DNA of 64,000 nt from Xanthomonas arboricola pv. guizotiae (GTDB lineage Bacteria > Pseudomonadota > Gammaproteobacteria > Xanthomonadales > Xanthomonadaceae), in contig NZ_MDSK01000004.1 in assembly GCF_002940205.1 (NCBI RefSeq), positions 122,330 through 186,329 of the forward strand, in the 5' to 3' direction. A program made the position numbers and the translations under genes. This document shows positions 51,304 to 60,351 of this stretch, piece by piece. Each line of letters starts with the position of its first letter. Position 1 is the first letter of the stretch. Below the pieces are notes generated by a model. The model was not told the origin of the DNA, ran no database searches, and saw nothing but the letters and a program-made list of their open reading frames with translations.

Positions 51304-52077
51304 ATGACCGGGATGGTCCAATCCGAGACGGCCGTCATTGGCGGCGCGGGCAATGTCGGCGCCGGTATCGTCGCCGCCTTGCTCGATGCCCGGATGCCGG
51401 TGCTGGTGATTGGACGCGATGCCGCCAAGCTCGACGCGCTGCGCGCGCAGCATGGCAATACACCGCTGCTGGAGACCTTGCGGGGTTCGGTCGCCGACGA
51501 CGCTTCGGCGCAGGCGCTGGCCGGCGAACTGGCCCAGCGCCCGCGTCCGCTGGCGGCGGTGATCGCCAGCGTGGGCAGCCCGCTCAAGGCCGGCCGCCTG
51601 CTGGACCGACCGGTCACTGCACTGCGTCGCCGCCTGGAGCGCGACGTGCTGCCGCATCTGGCAGCCGCGCGGCATCTGCTGCCGCTGCTGGCCGAGGCCG
51701 AGGGCGGCGGTCGCTACCTGTTGCTGGGTAGCCCCTGTGCGCTGCGTGCCTGGGCCGCGCACGGCGATACCTCGATTGCCGCTGCCGCCACCCGCATGCT
51801 CGCCCAGGTGCTGCACGAGGAGGCCAAGCCGCTCGGCGTCCGCGTGCACCTGCTGTCGGTCGAGCAGCCGGTGTGTACGCCGGGCCGTGCCAAGGACGCG
51901 TGCCCGGAATGGATCCGCGCCATGGATGTCGGCCGTGCCGCAGTCTCGCTGATCGCCGGGCCTGGCCAGCCCGGGCAAGCCATCGTGACCGTCAGCCGTC
52001 GCCTGCACGCCGCTCCATCGGCCGACCGGCTCGCCGGTCTGCATTCTCCCATCCCCACCCGAGAGATCTCCCCATGA
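51304..52077 (+). CDS. SDR-like Rossmann protein lacking the catalytic Tyr-x-x-x-Lys
   Basis: This 257-residue protein begins with a nucleotide-binding fold (AVIGGAGNVGAGIVAALLDA, VLVIGRDAAKLDAL) and carries GGGRYLLLGSPCALRAWAAH where short-chain dehydrogenases place the catalytic serine. The Y-x-x-x-K that should follow is replaced by DTSIAAAATRMLAQVL, so normal oxidoreductase activity is unlikely. It may bind a dinucleotide as a sensor or a structural partner. Its stop overlaps the start of the fusion protein gene (ATGA), so it belongs to the efflux operon. Confidence 0.75.
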   Translation: MTGMVQSETAVIGGAGNVGAGIVAALLDARMPVLVIGRDAAKLDALRAQHGNTPLLETLRGSVADDASAQALAGELAQRPRPLAAVIASVGSPLKAGRLLDRPVTALRRRLERDVLPHLAAARHLLPLLAEAEGGGRYLLLGSPCALRAWAAHGDTSIAAAATRMLAQVLHEEAKPLGVRVHLLSVEQPVCTPGRAKDACPEWIRAMDVGRAAVSLIAGPGQPGQAIVTVSRRLHAAPSADRLAGLHSPIPTREISP

Positions 52078-53264
52078 CCCCGAACGCCACCCCGTTCCGT
52101 TTTCCCTTGGGTACTGTATTGACGGGCGCCGTACTCGCGGTTGTGCTGGCCGGTTGCGGCAGCAAGGCTGCCGAGACCGGCGCGCCGCCACCGCCCAGCG
52201 TCAGCGTCGCCCCGGTGTTGCTGAAGGAGATCAGCCAGTGGGACGAATTCAGCGGCCGCATCGAGCCGGTGGAAAGCGTCGAGCTGCGTCCGCGCGTATC
52301 CGGCTACATCGACAAGGTCAACTACGTCGAAGGCGCCGAAGTGAAGAAGGGCGATGTGCTCTTCAGCATCGACGACCGCAGCTACCGTGCCGAATTCGCG
52401 CGCGCCAACGCGGCGCTGGTGCGTGCACGCACGCAGTCCACGCTGGCCCGCAGCGAAGCGGCGCGTGCGCGCAAATTGTCCGACCAGCAGGCCATTTCGA
52501 CCGAGACCTGGGAGCAGCGCCGCGCTGCCGCCGATCAGGCCGACGCCGATCTGCTGGCCGCGCAGGCCGCGCTGGATACCGCCAGGCTCAACCTGGACTG
52601 GACCCGCGTGCGTGCGCCGATCGATGGCCGCGCCGGGCGTGCGTTGGTCACCGCCGGCAATCTGGTCACCGCCAGCGACAGCGCCAGCGTGCTGACCACG
52701 CTGGTGTCGCTGGACAAGGTGTTCGTGTACTTCGATGCCGACGAAGGCACCTTCCTGCGCTATTCGCAGATGGCGCGCAACGGCGAGCGTCCGGATGCGC
52801 GCGGCGGCGAGTTGCCGGTGCGCATCGGCCTGGTCGGCGAGCAGGGCTTCCCGCACACCGGGCGCGTGGATTTCCTGGATAACCAGGTGACCCGCAGCAC
52901 CGGCACCATCCGCGTGCGCGCGGTGCTGGACAACGCGCAGCGCCAGTTCACGCCGGGCCTGTATGCACACGTGCAGTTGCTGGGCAGCGGCCAGTTCAAG
53001 GCCATGCTGGTCGACGAAAAGGCCGTGCTGACCGATCAGGACCGCAAGTACGTCTACGTGGTCGACAAGGACGGGAAGGCGCAACGGCGCGACATCGAGC
53101 TGGGCCGCAATGCCGATGGCCTGCGCATCGTGCGCAAGGGACTGGCCGCCGGCGACCGCGTGGTGGTCGATGGCGTGCAGAAGATCTTCATGCCTGGCAT
53201 GCCGGTCGATGCCAAGACCGTGGCCATGGCCACGGCGCCGGACCAGCGCACCGCGTCGAACTGA
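52074..53264 (+). CDS. RND efflux periplasmic adaptor (MexE-like lipoprotein)
   Basis: This 396-residue adaptor has a lipobox at VVLAGC (Cys about 27), so it is anchored in the inner membrane. Lipoyl and barrel regions are GRIEPVESVELRPRVSGYID, VEGAEVKKGDVLFSIDDRSY and VRAPIDGRAGRALVTAGNLV, with a coiled-coil hairpin between. The MexE/MexA pattern is clear. The start overlaps the SDR-like gene stop. A 9-bp perfect hairpin lies 28 bp past the stop, before the pump gene, and may set their relative expression. Confidence 0.92.
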   Translation: MTPNATPFRFPLGTVLTGAVLAVVLAGCGSKAAETGAPPPPSVSVAPVLLKEISQWDEFSGRIEPVESVELRPRVSGYIDKVNYVEGAEVKKGDVLFSIDDRSYRAEFARANAALVRARTQSTLARSEAARARKLSDQQAISTETWEQRRAAADQADADLLAAQAALDTARLNLDWTRVRAPIDGRAGRALVTAGNLVTASDSASVLTTLVSLDKVFVYFDADEGTFLRYSQMARNGERPDARGGELPVRIGLVGEQGFPHTGRVDFLDNQVTRSTGTIRVRAVLDNAQRQFTPGLYAHVQLLGSGQFKAMLVDEKAVLTDQDRKYVYVVDKDGKAQRRDIELGRNADGLRIVRKGLAAGDRVVVDGVQKIFMPGMPVDAKTVAMATAPDQRTASN

Positions 53265-53291
53265 TTCATCGCTGCATCGCGCCCCTGACCA

Positions 53292-53312
53292 CCGGCCTTG
53301 AATCAAGGCCGG
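53292..53312 (+). other. Intra-operon hairpin between adaptor and pump genes
   Basis: CCGGCCTTG (53292-53300) and CAAGGCCGG (53304-53312) are perfect arms with loop AAT. No T-run follows. It lies 58 bp before the pump start codon and could stabilise the upstream transcript or partly terminate transcription. Confidence 0.5.
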
Positions 53313-53369
53313 TTCGGGGCCGCTGTGCCGCGCCGCCACCCGGCGGCAACCTCTTTCAGGACCACCCCA

Positions 53370-56300
53370 ATGGACTTTTCCCGTTTTTTCATCGACCGGC
53401 CGATCTTCGCCGCGGTGCTGTCGATCATCATCTTCGCTGCCGGCCTGATCGCCATGCCGCTGCTGCCCATCAGCGAGTACCCGGAAGTGGTGCCGCCGAG
53501 CGTGCAGGTGCGTGCGGTGTACCCGGGCGCCAATCCCAAGGTCATCGCCGAGACCGTCGCCACGCCGCTTGAGGAAGCCATCAACGGCGTGGAAGACATG
53601 ATGTACATGAAGTCGGTCGCCGGCTCCGATGGCGTGCTAATGGTCACCGTGACCTTCAAGCCGGGCACCGATCCGGACCAGGCGCAGGTGCAGGTGCAGA
53701 ACCGCGTCAGTCAGGCGCAGGCGCGCCTGCCCGAGGACGTACGGCGCCAGGGCGTGACCACGCAGAAGCAGTCGCCGACGCTGACCATGGTCGTGCATCT
53801 GACCTCGCCCAAGGGCAAGTACGACTCGCTGTACCTGAGCAACTACGCCACCTTGAAGGTCAAGGACGAGCTGTCGCGCCTGCCGGGCGTGGGCCAGATC
53901 CGGGTCTTCGGTGCCGGCGATTACGCCATGCGCATCTGGCTGGATCCGGACAAGGTCGCCGCGCGCGGGCTGACCGCCAGCGATGTGGTCGCGGCCATCC
54001 GCGAGCAGAACGTGCAGGTTTCCGCCGGCCAGCTCGGTGCCGAGCCGATGCCCAACAAGAGCGACTTCCTGCTGTCGATCAATGCGCAGGGCCGCCTGAC
54101 CACCGAAGAAGAGTTCGGCAACATCGTGATCCGCAGCGGCAACAGCGGCGAGATCGTGCGCCTGTCGGATGTGGCACGCCTGGAACTGGGCGCGGGCAAC
54201 TATACCTTGCGCTCGCAGCTGGACAACAAGAATGCGGTCGGCATGGGTGTGTTCCAGTCGCCCGGTGCCAACGCGATCGAATTATCCGACGCGGTGCGCG
54301 CCAAGATGGCCGAGCTGGAAAAGCAGTTCCCGCAGGACATGGCGTGGTCGGCTGCATACGACCCGACCGTGTTCGTGCGCGATTCGATCAGCGCGGTGGT
54401 GCACACGCTGCTGGAAGCGGTGCTGCTGGTGGTGCTGGTGGTGATCCTGTTCCTGCAGACCTGGCGCGCCTCGATCATTCCGTTGCTGGCGGTGCCGGTG
54501 TCGGTGGTCGGTACGTTCGCCGCGTTGTATCTGCTGGGCTTTTCGATCAACACGCTCAGCCTGTTCGGCCTGGTGCTGGCGATCGGCATCGTGGTCGACG
54601 ACGCAATCGTGGTGGTGGAAAACGTCGAGCGCAACATCGAAGAAGGCCTCGCCCCGCTGGCTGCTGCGCATCAGGCGATGCGCGAGGTGTCCGGGCCGAT
54701 CATCGCCATCGCGCTGGTGCTGTGCGCGGTGTTCGTGCCGATGGCGTTCCTGTCGGGTGTGACCGGTCAGTTCTACAAGCAGTTCGCGGTGACCATCGCC
54801 ATCTCCACGGTGATTTCGGCGATCAATTCGCTGACCTTGTCGCCGGCATTGGCCGCCATGCTGCTCAAGCCGCATGACGCACCCAAGGATGGCCCGTCGC
54901 GGTTGATCGATCGCTTGTTCGGCTGGTTGTTCCGTCCGTTCAACCGCTTCTTCAACAGCAGTTCGCACAAGTACCAGGGCGCGGTCTCGCGCACCCTGGG
55001 CAAGCGTGGCGCGGTGTTCGCGGTATATGTACTGCTGCTGGTGGTCACCGGTTTCATGTTCAAGGTGGTGCCGGGCGGCTTCATTCCGACCCAGGACAAG
55101 CTGTACCTGATTGCCGGTACCAAACTGCCGGAAGGCGCCTCGCTGGAGCGCACCAATGAAGTGATCCGCCAGATCAGCCAGATCGCGATGCAGACCGAAG
55201 GCGTGGATCACACGATCGCGTTCCCGGGATTGAATCCGCTGCAGTTCACCAACACGCCCAACACCGGCACAGTGTTCATCACGCTCAAGCCGTTCAGTCA
55301 GCGCACCCGCAGCGCCGTACAGATCAATGCCGAGCTCAACGCGCGCATCAGCCAGATTCAGCAGGGCTTTGCGTTCGCCTTCATGCCACCGCCGATCCTC
55401 GGCCTGGGGCAGGGCTCGGGCTACTCGCTGTACATCCAGGACCGCGCCGGCCTGGGCTATGGCCAGCTGCAGAGTGCGGTGAATGCGATGTCCGGTGCGA
55501 TCTCGCAGACGCCGGGCATGCAGTTCCCGATCGGCACCTACCAGGCCAATGTGCCGCAGCTCGACGCCAAGGTCGATCGCGACAAGGCCAAGGCGCAGGG
55601 CGTGCCGCTGACCAACCTGTTCGACACGCTGCAGACCTATCTGGGCTCGGCCTACATCAACGACTTCAATCGCTTCGGTCGCACCTATCAGGTGATCGCC
55701 CAGGCCGATGGACCGTTCCGCGACAGCGTCGAAGACATCGCCAACCTGCGTACCCGCAATGCCAACGGCGACATGGTGCCGATCGGCAGCATGGTCACGC
55801 TGGGCCAGACCTACGGCCCGGATCCGGTGATCCGCTACAACGGCTACCCGGCCGCCGATCTGATCGGCGAAGCGGACCCGCACGTGCTGTCGTCCACCGA
55901 AGCAATGCAGAAGCTGTCCAGCATGGCGCCACAGGTACTGCCCAACGGCATGAACATCGAGTGGACCGACCTGAGCTATCAGCAGTCCACGCAAGGCAAC
56001 TCGGCGTTGATCGTGTTCCCGATGGCGGTGCTGCTGGCGTTCCTGGTGCTGGCCGCGCTGTACGAAAGCTGGACGCTGCCGCTGGCGGTAATCCTGATCG
56101 TACCGATGACCTTGCTGTCTGCGTTGTTCGGCGTGTGGCTCACCAATGGCGACAACAACGTGTTCGTGCAGGTGGGCCTGGTGGTGTTGATGGGCCTGGC
56201 GTGCAAGAACGCGATCCTGATCGTGGAGTTCGCCCGCGAACTGGAAATGCACGGCAAGGGCATCGTCGAGGCCGCACTGGAGGCCTGCCGCCTGCGTCTG

Positions 56301-56540
56301 CGTCCGATCGTGATGACCTCCATCGCCTTCATCGCCGGCACCGTACCGCTGGTGTTCGGTCATGGCGCCGGCGCCGAAGTGCGCTCGGTCACCGGTATCA
56401 CCGTGTTCGCCGGCATGCTCGGTGTGACCTTGTTCGGCCTGTTCCTGACCCCGGTGTTCTACGTGGCGCTGCGCAAGTGGGTGACCCGTCGCGAACCCGC
56501 TGCACCGGCCGCCGTCGCGCACGATCACGTCAAGGCGTGA
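53370..56540 (+). CDS. RND-family multidrug efflux pump (HAE1, MexF-like)
   Basis: This 1056-residue inner membrane trimer uses the proton gradient to expel drugs. The start is MDFSRFFIDRPIFAAVLSII. The proton-relay aspartates are D410 and D411 in GIVVDDAIVVVENVERNIEE, and the second essential Lys region is in GLACKNAILIVEFARELEM. Two periplasmic loops follow TM1 and TM7, as expected. Overall pattern and partner genes resemble MexEF-type pumps. It is followed by an SDR gene 43 bp later. Confidence 0.95.
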   Translation: MDFSRFFIDRPIFAAVLSIIIFAAGLIAMPLLPISEYPEVVPPSVQVRAVYPGANPKVIAETVATPLEEAINGVEDMMYMKSVAGSDGVLMVTVTFKPGTDPDQAQVQVQNRVSQAQARLPEDVRRQGVTTQKQSPTLTMVVHLTSPKGKYDSLYLSNYATLKVKDELSRLPGVGQIRVFGAGDYAMRIWLDPDKVAARGLTASDVVAAIREQNVQVSAGQLGAEPMPNKSDFLLSINAQGRLTTEEEFGNIVIRSGNSGEIVRLSDVARLELGAGNYTLRSQLDNKNAVGMGVFQSPGANAIELSDAVRAKMAELEKQFPQDMAWSAAYDPTVFVRDSISAVVHTLLEAVLLVVLVVILFLQTWRASIIPLLAVPVSVVGTFAALYLLGFSINTLSLFGLVLAIGIVVDDAIVVVENVERNIEEGLAPLAAAHQAMREVSGPIIAIALVLCAVFVPMAFLSGVTGQFYKQFAVTIAISTVISAINSLTLSPALAAMLLKPHDAPKDGPSRLIDRLFGWLFRPFNRFFNSSSHKYQGAVSRTLGKRGAVFAVYVLLLVVTGFMFKVVPGGFIPTQDKLYLIAGTKLPEGASLERTNEVIRQISQIAMQTEGVDHTIAFPGLNPLQFTNTPNTGTVFITLKPFSQRTRSAVQINAELNARISQIQQGFAFAFMPPPILGLGQGSGYSLYIQDRAGLGYGQLQSAVNAMSGAISQTPGMQFPIGTYQANVPQLDAKVDRDKAKAQGVPLTNLFDTLQTYLGSAYINDFNRFGRTYQVIAQADGPFRDSVEDIANLRTRNANGDMVPIGSMVTLGQTYGPDPVIRYNGYPAADLIGEADPHVLSSTEAMQKLSSMAPQVLPNGMNIEWTDLSYQQSTQGNSALIVFPMAVLLAFLVLAALYESWTLPLAVILIVPMTLLSALFGVWLTNGDNNVFVQVGLVVLMGLACKNAILIVEFARELEMHGKGIVEAALEACRLRLRPIVMTSIAFIAGTVPLVFGHGAGAEVRSVTGITVFAGMLGVTLFGLFLTPVFYVALRKWVTRREPAAPAAVAHDHVKA

Positions 56541-56583
56541 GTGCGTCGTCCCCAATCCCCATTCGCAGTAGAAGGACATTGAA

Positions 56584-57315
56584 ATGAGCAACCACAAGAT
56601 TGCATTGGTCACCGGCGCCACCCGCGGCATCGGCCTGGAAACCGTTCGGCAACTGGCCCAGGCCGGCGTGCATACGCTGCTGGCCGGACGCAAGCGCGAC
56701 GATGCCGTCGCCGCCGCACTCAAGTTGCAGGCCGAAGGCCTGCCGGTGGAGGCCATCCAGCTCGACGTCAACGACGACATCAGCATCGCTGCCGCGGTGG
56801 GCACGGTGGAACAGCGTCATGGCCACCTGGACATCCTGATCAACAACGCCGGCATCATGATCGAGGACATGCAGCGCACGCCGTCGCAGCAGAGCCTGGA
56901 GGTGTGGAAGCGCACCTTCGACACCAACCTGTTCGCGGTCGTCAGCGTCACCAAGGCATTCCTGCCGCTGCTGCGTCGCTCGCTGGCCGGGCGCATCGTC
57001 AATGTGTCCAGCATGCTCGGCTCGCTGACCCTGCATGCCCAGCCCGGCTCGCCGATCTACGACTTCAAGATTCCCGCCTACGATGCCTCCAAGAGTGCGG
57101 TCAACAGCTGGACGGTGCATCTGGCCCATGAGTTGCGCGACACCGCCATCAAGGTCAATACCGTGCATCCGGGTTACGTCAAAACCGACATGAACGGTGG
57201 CGGCGGCGAGATCGAGGTGGAGCAGGGCGCGCACAGCAGCGTGCAGATGGCACTGCTCGACGCGCACGGCGCCACCGGCAGCTTTACGCATCTGGGAGAA
57301 GTGTTGCCATGGTAA
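56584..57315 (+). CDS. Short-chain dehydrogenase/reductase in RND operon
   Basis: This 243-residue classical SDR has the cofactor motif TGATRGIGLETVRQLAQAG, LDVNDDISIA, INNAGIM, catalytic Ser in NVSSMLGSL and Y-x-x-x-K in YDASKSAVNSW, with HPGYVKTDMNG. The loop of about 12 residues before the catalytic Tyr (AQPGSPIYDFKIP) is as in carbonyl reductases. The substrate is unknown; a reactive carbonyl or quinone that the pump also handles is a reasonable idea. The stop overlaps the start of the outer membrane factor gene by 7 nt. Confidence 0.92.
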   Translation: MSNHKIALVTGATRGIGLETVRQLAQAGVHTLLAGRKRDDAVAAALKLQAEGLPVEAIQLDVNDDISIAAAVGTVEQRHGHLDILINNAGIMIEDMQRTPSQQSLEVWKRTFDTNLFAVVSVTKAFLPLLRRSLAGRIVNVSSMLGSLTLHAQPGSPIYDFKIPAYDASKSAVNSWTVHLAHELRDTAIKVNTVHPGYVKTDMNGGGGEIEVEQGAHSSVQMALLDAHGATGSFTHLGEVLPW

Positions 57316-58733
57316 GAAACTTTCTGAGCGTGGCACTGGCCGCGCTGGTACTCGGCGGCTGCGCGGTGGGTCCGGATTACCGGCCCGACCCGCCGGCCGC
57401 GGTGACCTTGCAGGGCGCGCAGGATGCGGCTTTCAGCGGCGAATCGCCGGTCGGCAACTGGTGGTCGCAGTTCGACGACCCGGTGCTGGAACAGCTGGTG
57501 CGCGATGCCTTGTTCGCCAACCACGATCTGCGCATCGCGGTGTCGCGCGTCAAGCAGGCCCGTGCGGTGTTCGTCGAGCGTCGTCTCGACCAGGCCCCGC
57601 ACATCACCGCGCAGGGCAGCTTCGATCGACGCGAACAACAGCAGGTGGTCGCCGGCAACCAGCGCTTCCTCACCGAGCAGACCACCCTGGGCCTGGATGC
57701 GGCCTGGGAGCTGGACCTGTTCGGGCGTCAGCGGCGCGCCTCGGAAGCGGCGCGTGCGGATCTGGAGGCCGAGCAGGCCGGCCTGCTCGACGTGCAGGTC
57801 ACCGTCGCTGCCGAAGTGGCGCGCAACTACTTCGAGTTGCGCGGCACGCAAAAGCAGCTGGAGGTGTCCAAGCGCACGCTGAGCAACCTGCACGACACCC
57901 AGCGGCTGACGCAGACGCGTTGGGACCTGGGCGCCGGCAGCGAACTGGATGTGCAGAGCAGCCTGGCGCGCCTGAAGGCGATCGAGGCCGACATTCCGTT
58001 GCTGGAAACCGCCGAAGCGCAGTACCGCCATCGTCTTGCGGTGCTGCTCGGCCAGGCGCCCAATGCCCTGGACACCACCCTGGTGGCGCGCGCCACGCCG
58101 GCGTTCGCACGTGCGTTGCCGCTGGGCAATACCGCCGGATTGCTGCGTCAGCGCCCGGACGTGCGCAGCGCCGAACGTCGCCTGGCAGCGGCCACCGCGC
58201 AGGTCGGCGTGGCCACTGCGGATCTGTTTCCGCGCATCAGCGTCAGCGGCTTTGTCGGCTTCCTGTCCGGCGACGCGGCCAGGCTGACCGAGGGCAGCGG
58301 CAAGGCCTGGTCGATCACCCCGTCGATCAGCTGGGCGGCATTCGACTTCGGCACCGTGCGTGCACGCCTGCGTGCCAGCAAGGCGCAGGCCGATGGTGCG
58401 TTGGCGCAATACCAGCAGACCGTGTTGCTGGCGCTGGAAGACACCGAGAACGCCTTGATCGGCTACGGCCGTCAGCAGGCGCGCCTGGCGATCGTGGTGG
58501 AGCAGGCCAGTGCGGCGCGGCGTGCCGAACAACTGGCGCAGATCCGCTACCGCGAGGGGTCGGAAGACTTCCTGACCCTGCTGGATGCGCAACGCACCCA
58601 ACTGGCCGCCGACGATGCGTTGGCGCAGGCCGAAGCAGCAGTCAATGTCGGCGTGGTCGGTGTGTACAAGGCGCTGGGCGGCTGGAAGCAGGGCGAAGCA
58701 CCTGCGGCACCGGTGGCAGTGCTCACTCGGTGA
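57309..58733 (+). CDS. RND outer membrane factor, NodT family lipoprotein
   Basis: This 474-residue channel completes the RND complex. The signal MVRNFLSVALAALVLGGCA has its lipidated Cys at residue 18, then VGPDYRPDPPAAV, the classic start of NodT/OprM proteins, NWWSQFDDPVLEQLVRDALF and LLRQRPDVRSAERRLAAATA. The second repeat has YREGSEDFLTLLDAQRTQLA. It overlaps the SDR gene, so the operon order is SDR-like, adaptor, pump, SDR, channel. It differs in sequence from the channel at 2463. Confidence 0.92.
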   Translation: MVRNFLSVALAALVLGGCAVGPDYRPDPPAAVTLQGAQDAAFSGESPVGNWWSQFDDPVLEQLVRDALFANHDLRIAVSRVKQARAVFVERRLDQAPHITAQGSFDRREQQQVVAGNQRFLTEQTTLGLDAAWELDLFGRQRRASEAARADLEAEQAGLLDVQVTVAAEVARNYFELRGTQKQLEVSKRTLSNLHDTQRLTQTRWDLGAGSELDVQSSLARLKAIEADIPLLETAEAQYRHRLAVLLGQAPNALDTTLVARATPAFARALPLGNTAGLLRQRPDVRSAERRLAAATAQVGVATADLFPRISVSGFVGFLSGDAARLTEGSGKAWSITPSISWAAFDFGTVRARLRASKAQADGALAQYQQTVLLALEDTENALIGYGRQQARLAIVVEQASAARRAEQLAQIRYREGSEDFLTLLDAQRTQLAADDALAQAEAAVNVGVVGVYKALGGWKQGEAPAAPVAVLTR

Positions 58734-58871
58734 TGCTGGCCTGCGGGGCGGCCGTCAGGTCGCCCTGCAGGCACCCGGCTACGCCGATCCGTCGTCAGCC
58801 GATACGGCGCCTGGATCTCAGGCATCGAGCCGATGTGCCCGAGGGTCGGGCGATCACACGACGAGCTGCGC

Positions 58872-59909
58872 TCAGTCGGCCACCCGCACGCTGTCGCGGC
58901 CACCGTTCTTGGCCAGATACAGCGCCGCGTCGGCACGCGAAAACCAGTCCTGCCAATGCGTTTCGCCGTCATGGCGCGCTGCGCCCAGCGACACCGTGAT
59001 CCGCCCGCCCGGGCCACGCAGCCCATTGCGGATCACCTTGCGCAGGCGTTCGGTGGCCGCTTCCAGTTCCTGCAGGGAGCCGGCACGCAACAGCACCACG
59101 AATTCTTCGCCGCCGAAGCGGAACACCTGGTGCGGCTCGCGTACTTCGAAGCGCAGGATGGTGGCCAGGTCCGACAGTGCGGCATCGCCTGCGGCATGCC
59201 CGTAGAGGTCGTTGACCTCCTTGAAATGGTCCAGATCCAGAATGATCAGGCTGTTGAGCCGTTCATGCGGCTGGCGCCGGTCGATCTGATGGGTGAGCGC
59301 ACGTTCGAGCGTGCGCCGGTTGGGCAGGCCGGTCAGCGCATCCAGCGAGGCAAGCTCTTCCAGATGCACGCGGTCGTCCTGCATGCGCAGCGAAAACGCG
59401 TAGCCGACCGCCAGCGTCACCAGCGTCACCACGATCGTCGACACACCCTGGCCGGGGCTGACGATCAGGCCAGGCAACAGCAACAGCGCCGCCAGCAGCG
59501 GCAGGCTCAGCAGCACCGCGCGTTGCGGGCCGCACAGTAAGTAATTGGTGGCCAGCACCGGAAACAACCAGGGCAGGGCGCCATCGCCGCCGGTCCAGCA
59601 GGCGACCAGACAGCCGCCGACATTGATGGACGCCAGCCACACGCCCCCGGCGCCGGTGCGTTCGGCATCGTGCATCTTCCAGCCACGCCATATCGCAAGC
59701 ACACCGAGCGATGCGGTGATCAGGCAGGCAAGCACCTGACCGGTGAGGGCCAGGTATACCGCATAGAGGCAAAGCAACAGCGCGGTGATCGGCCCCAGCA
59801 TCTTGACGATGCCGAGGCGGAAATCCCGCCGCAGGTGGAGGATCACAGGGAAGGTTCTGTAGGAGTCGGCATCATTATCGGCGGAGCCTTGCGAAAGTTG
59901 AGCGTGCAC
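58872..59909 (-). CDS. Membrane diguanylate cyclase (GGDEF), degenerate inhibitory site
   Basis: The 345-residue product has about six N-terminal membrane helices (residues 35-180) and a GGDEF domain. The catalytic signature is G266GEEF270 in FRFGGEEFVVLL, preceded by DALTGLPNRRTLERAL and LDLDHFKEVNDLYGHAAGD. The product inhibition site R-x-x-D is REPH here, so feedback by c-di-GMP through that site is probably absent. The exact start is unsure; a later in-frame start would remove part of the charged N-terminus. It makes the second messenger that governs motility and biofilm. Confidence 0.9.
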   Translation of the reverse strand: MHAQLSQGSADNDADSYRTFPVILHLRRDFRLGIVKMLGPITALLLCLYAVYLALTGQVLACLITASLGVLAIWRGWKMHDAERTGAGGVWLASINVGGCLVACWTGGDGALPWLFPVLATNYLLCGPQRAVLLSLPLLAALLLLPGLIVSPGQGVSTIVVTLVTLAVGYAFSLRMQDDRVHLEELASLDALTGLPNRRTLERALTHQIDRRQPHERLNSLIILDLDHFKEVNDLYGHAAGDAALSDLATILRFEVREPHQVFRFGGEEFVVLLRAGSLQELEAATERLRKVIRNGLRGPGGRITVSLGAARHDGETHWQDWFSRADAALYLAKNGGRDSVRVAD

Positions 59910-60012
59910 GCGCTGCGGCAGCGGCTAGGAAAATGAAGCGTTGCCGTGCCGGGCTTCGCACGTCCTTGACGGCCGTGCCGCAACCGTAGCGTCTTTGCCG
60001 TCGGAGTCTGCC

Positions 60013-60246
60013 ATGCCCACCCGCGAAGAACTCGACATGCGCCTGGATGCGCTGCAGGACGAACTGCCGCAGCTGTCGGCCGATGACGATGCGGATTTCG
60101 ACTATCTCGATTTTCAGGCGCGAGCCCAGGCCCTGCTGGGCAGTGCCGCAGCCGAGGATGCGGCCCATGTGCGGACCCGCGTCGACGCCATGCTGGCGGG
60201 CGCTGGCCTGATTCCAGCCGATGAGGATGGGCGCAGCTGCGCCTGA
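60013..60246 (+). CDS. Small acidic hypothetical protein (77 aa)
   Basis: The 77-residue product starts MPTREELDMRLDALQDELPQ and is rich in Asp, Glu and Leu, so it should be a short helical cytoplasmic protein. GGAG lies 7 nt before the ATG. No family recognised. It lies divergent from one diguanylate cyclase gene and convergent with the other. Confidence 0.65.
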   Translation: MPTREELDMRLDALQDELPQLSADDDADFDYLDFQARAQALLGSAAAEDAAHVRTRVDAMLAGAGLIPADEDGRSCA

Positions 60247-60351
60247 CGCCTGCGATGCGCGTCATTGAAACGCTTGCATTCCACTCGGCTGCGCGCTGCG
60301 TGCGGCTATGGCTGTGGCTGCAGGCACAGGTCCGACCCGGGCAGCGGTGGC

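Noticed and set aside
51018..51617. Minus-strand frame of about 200 codons near the RND operon start
   Set aside because: It runs antisense into the SDR-like gene and has no ribosome site or motif.
54282..56804. Open frame of about 840 codons antisense to the RND pump
   Set aside because: Composition (His, Arg, Gln) and overlap with a conserved pump gene mark it as a shadow frame.
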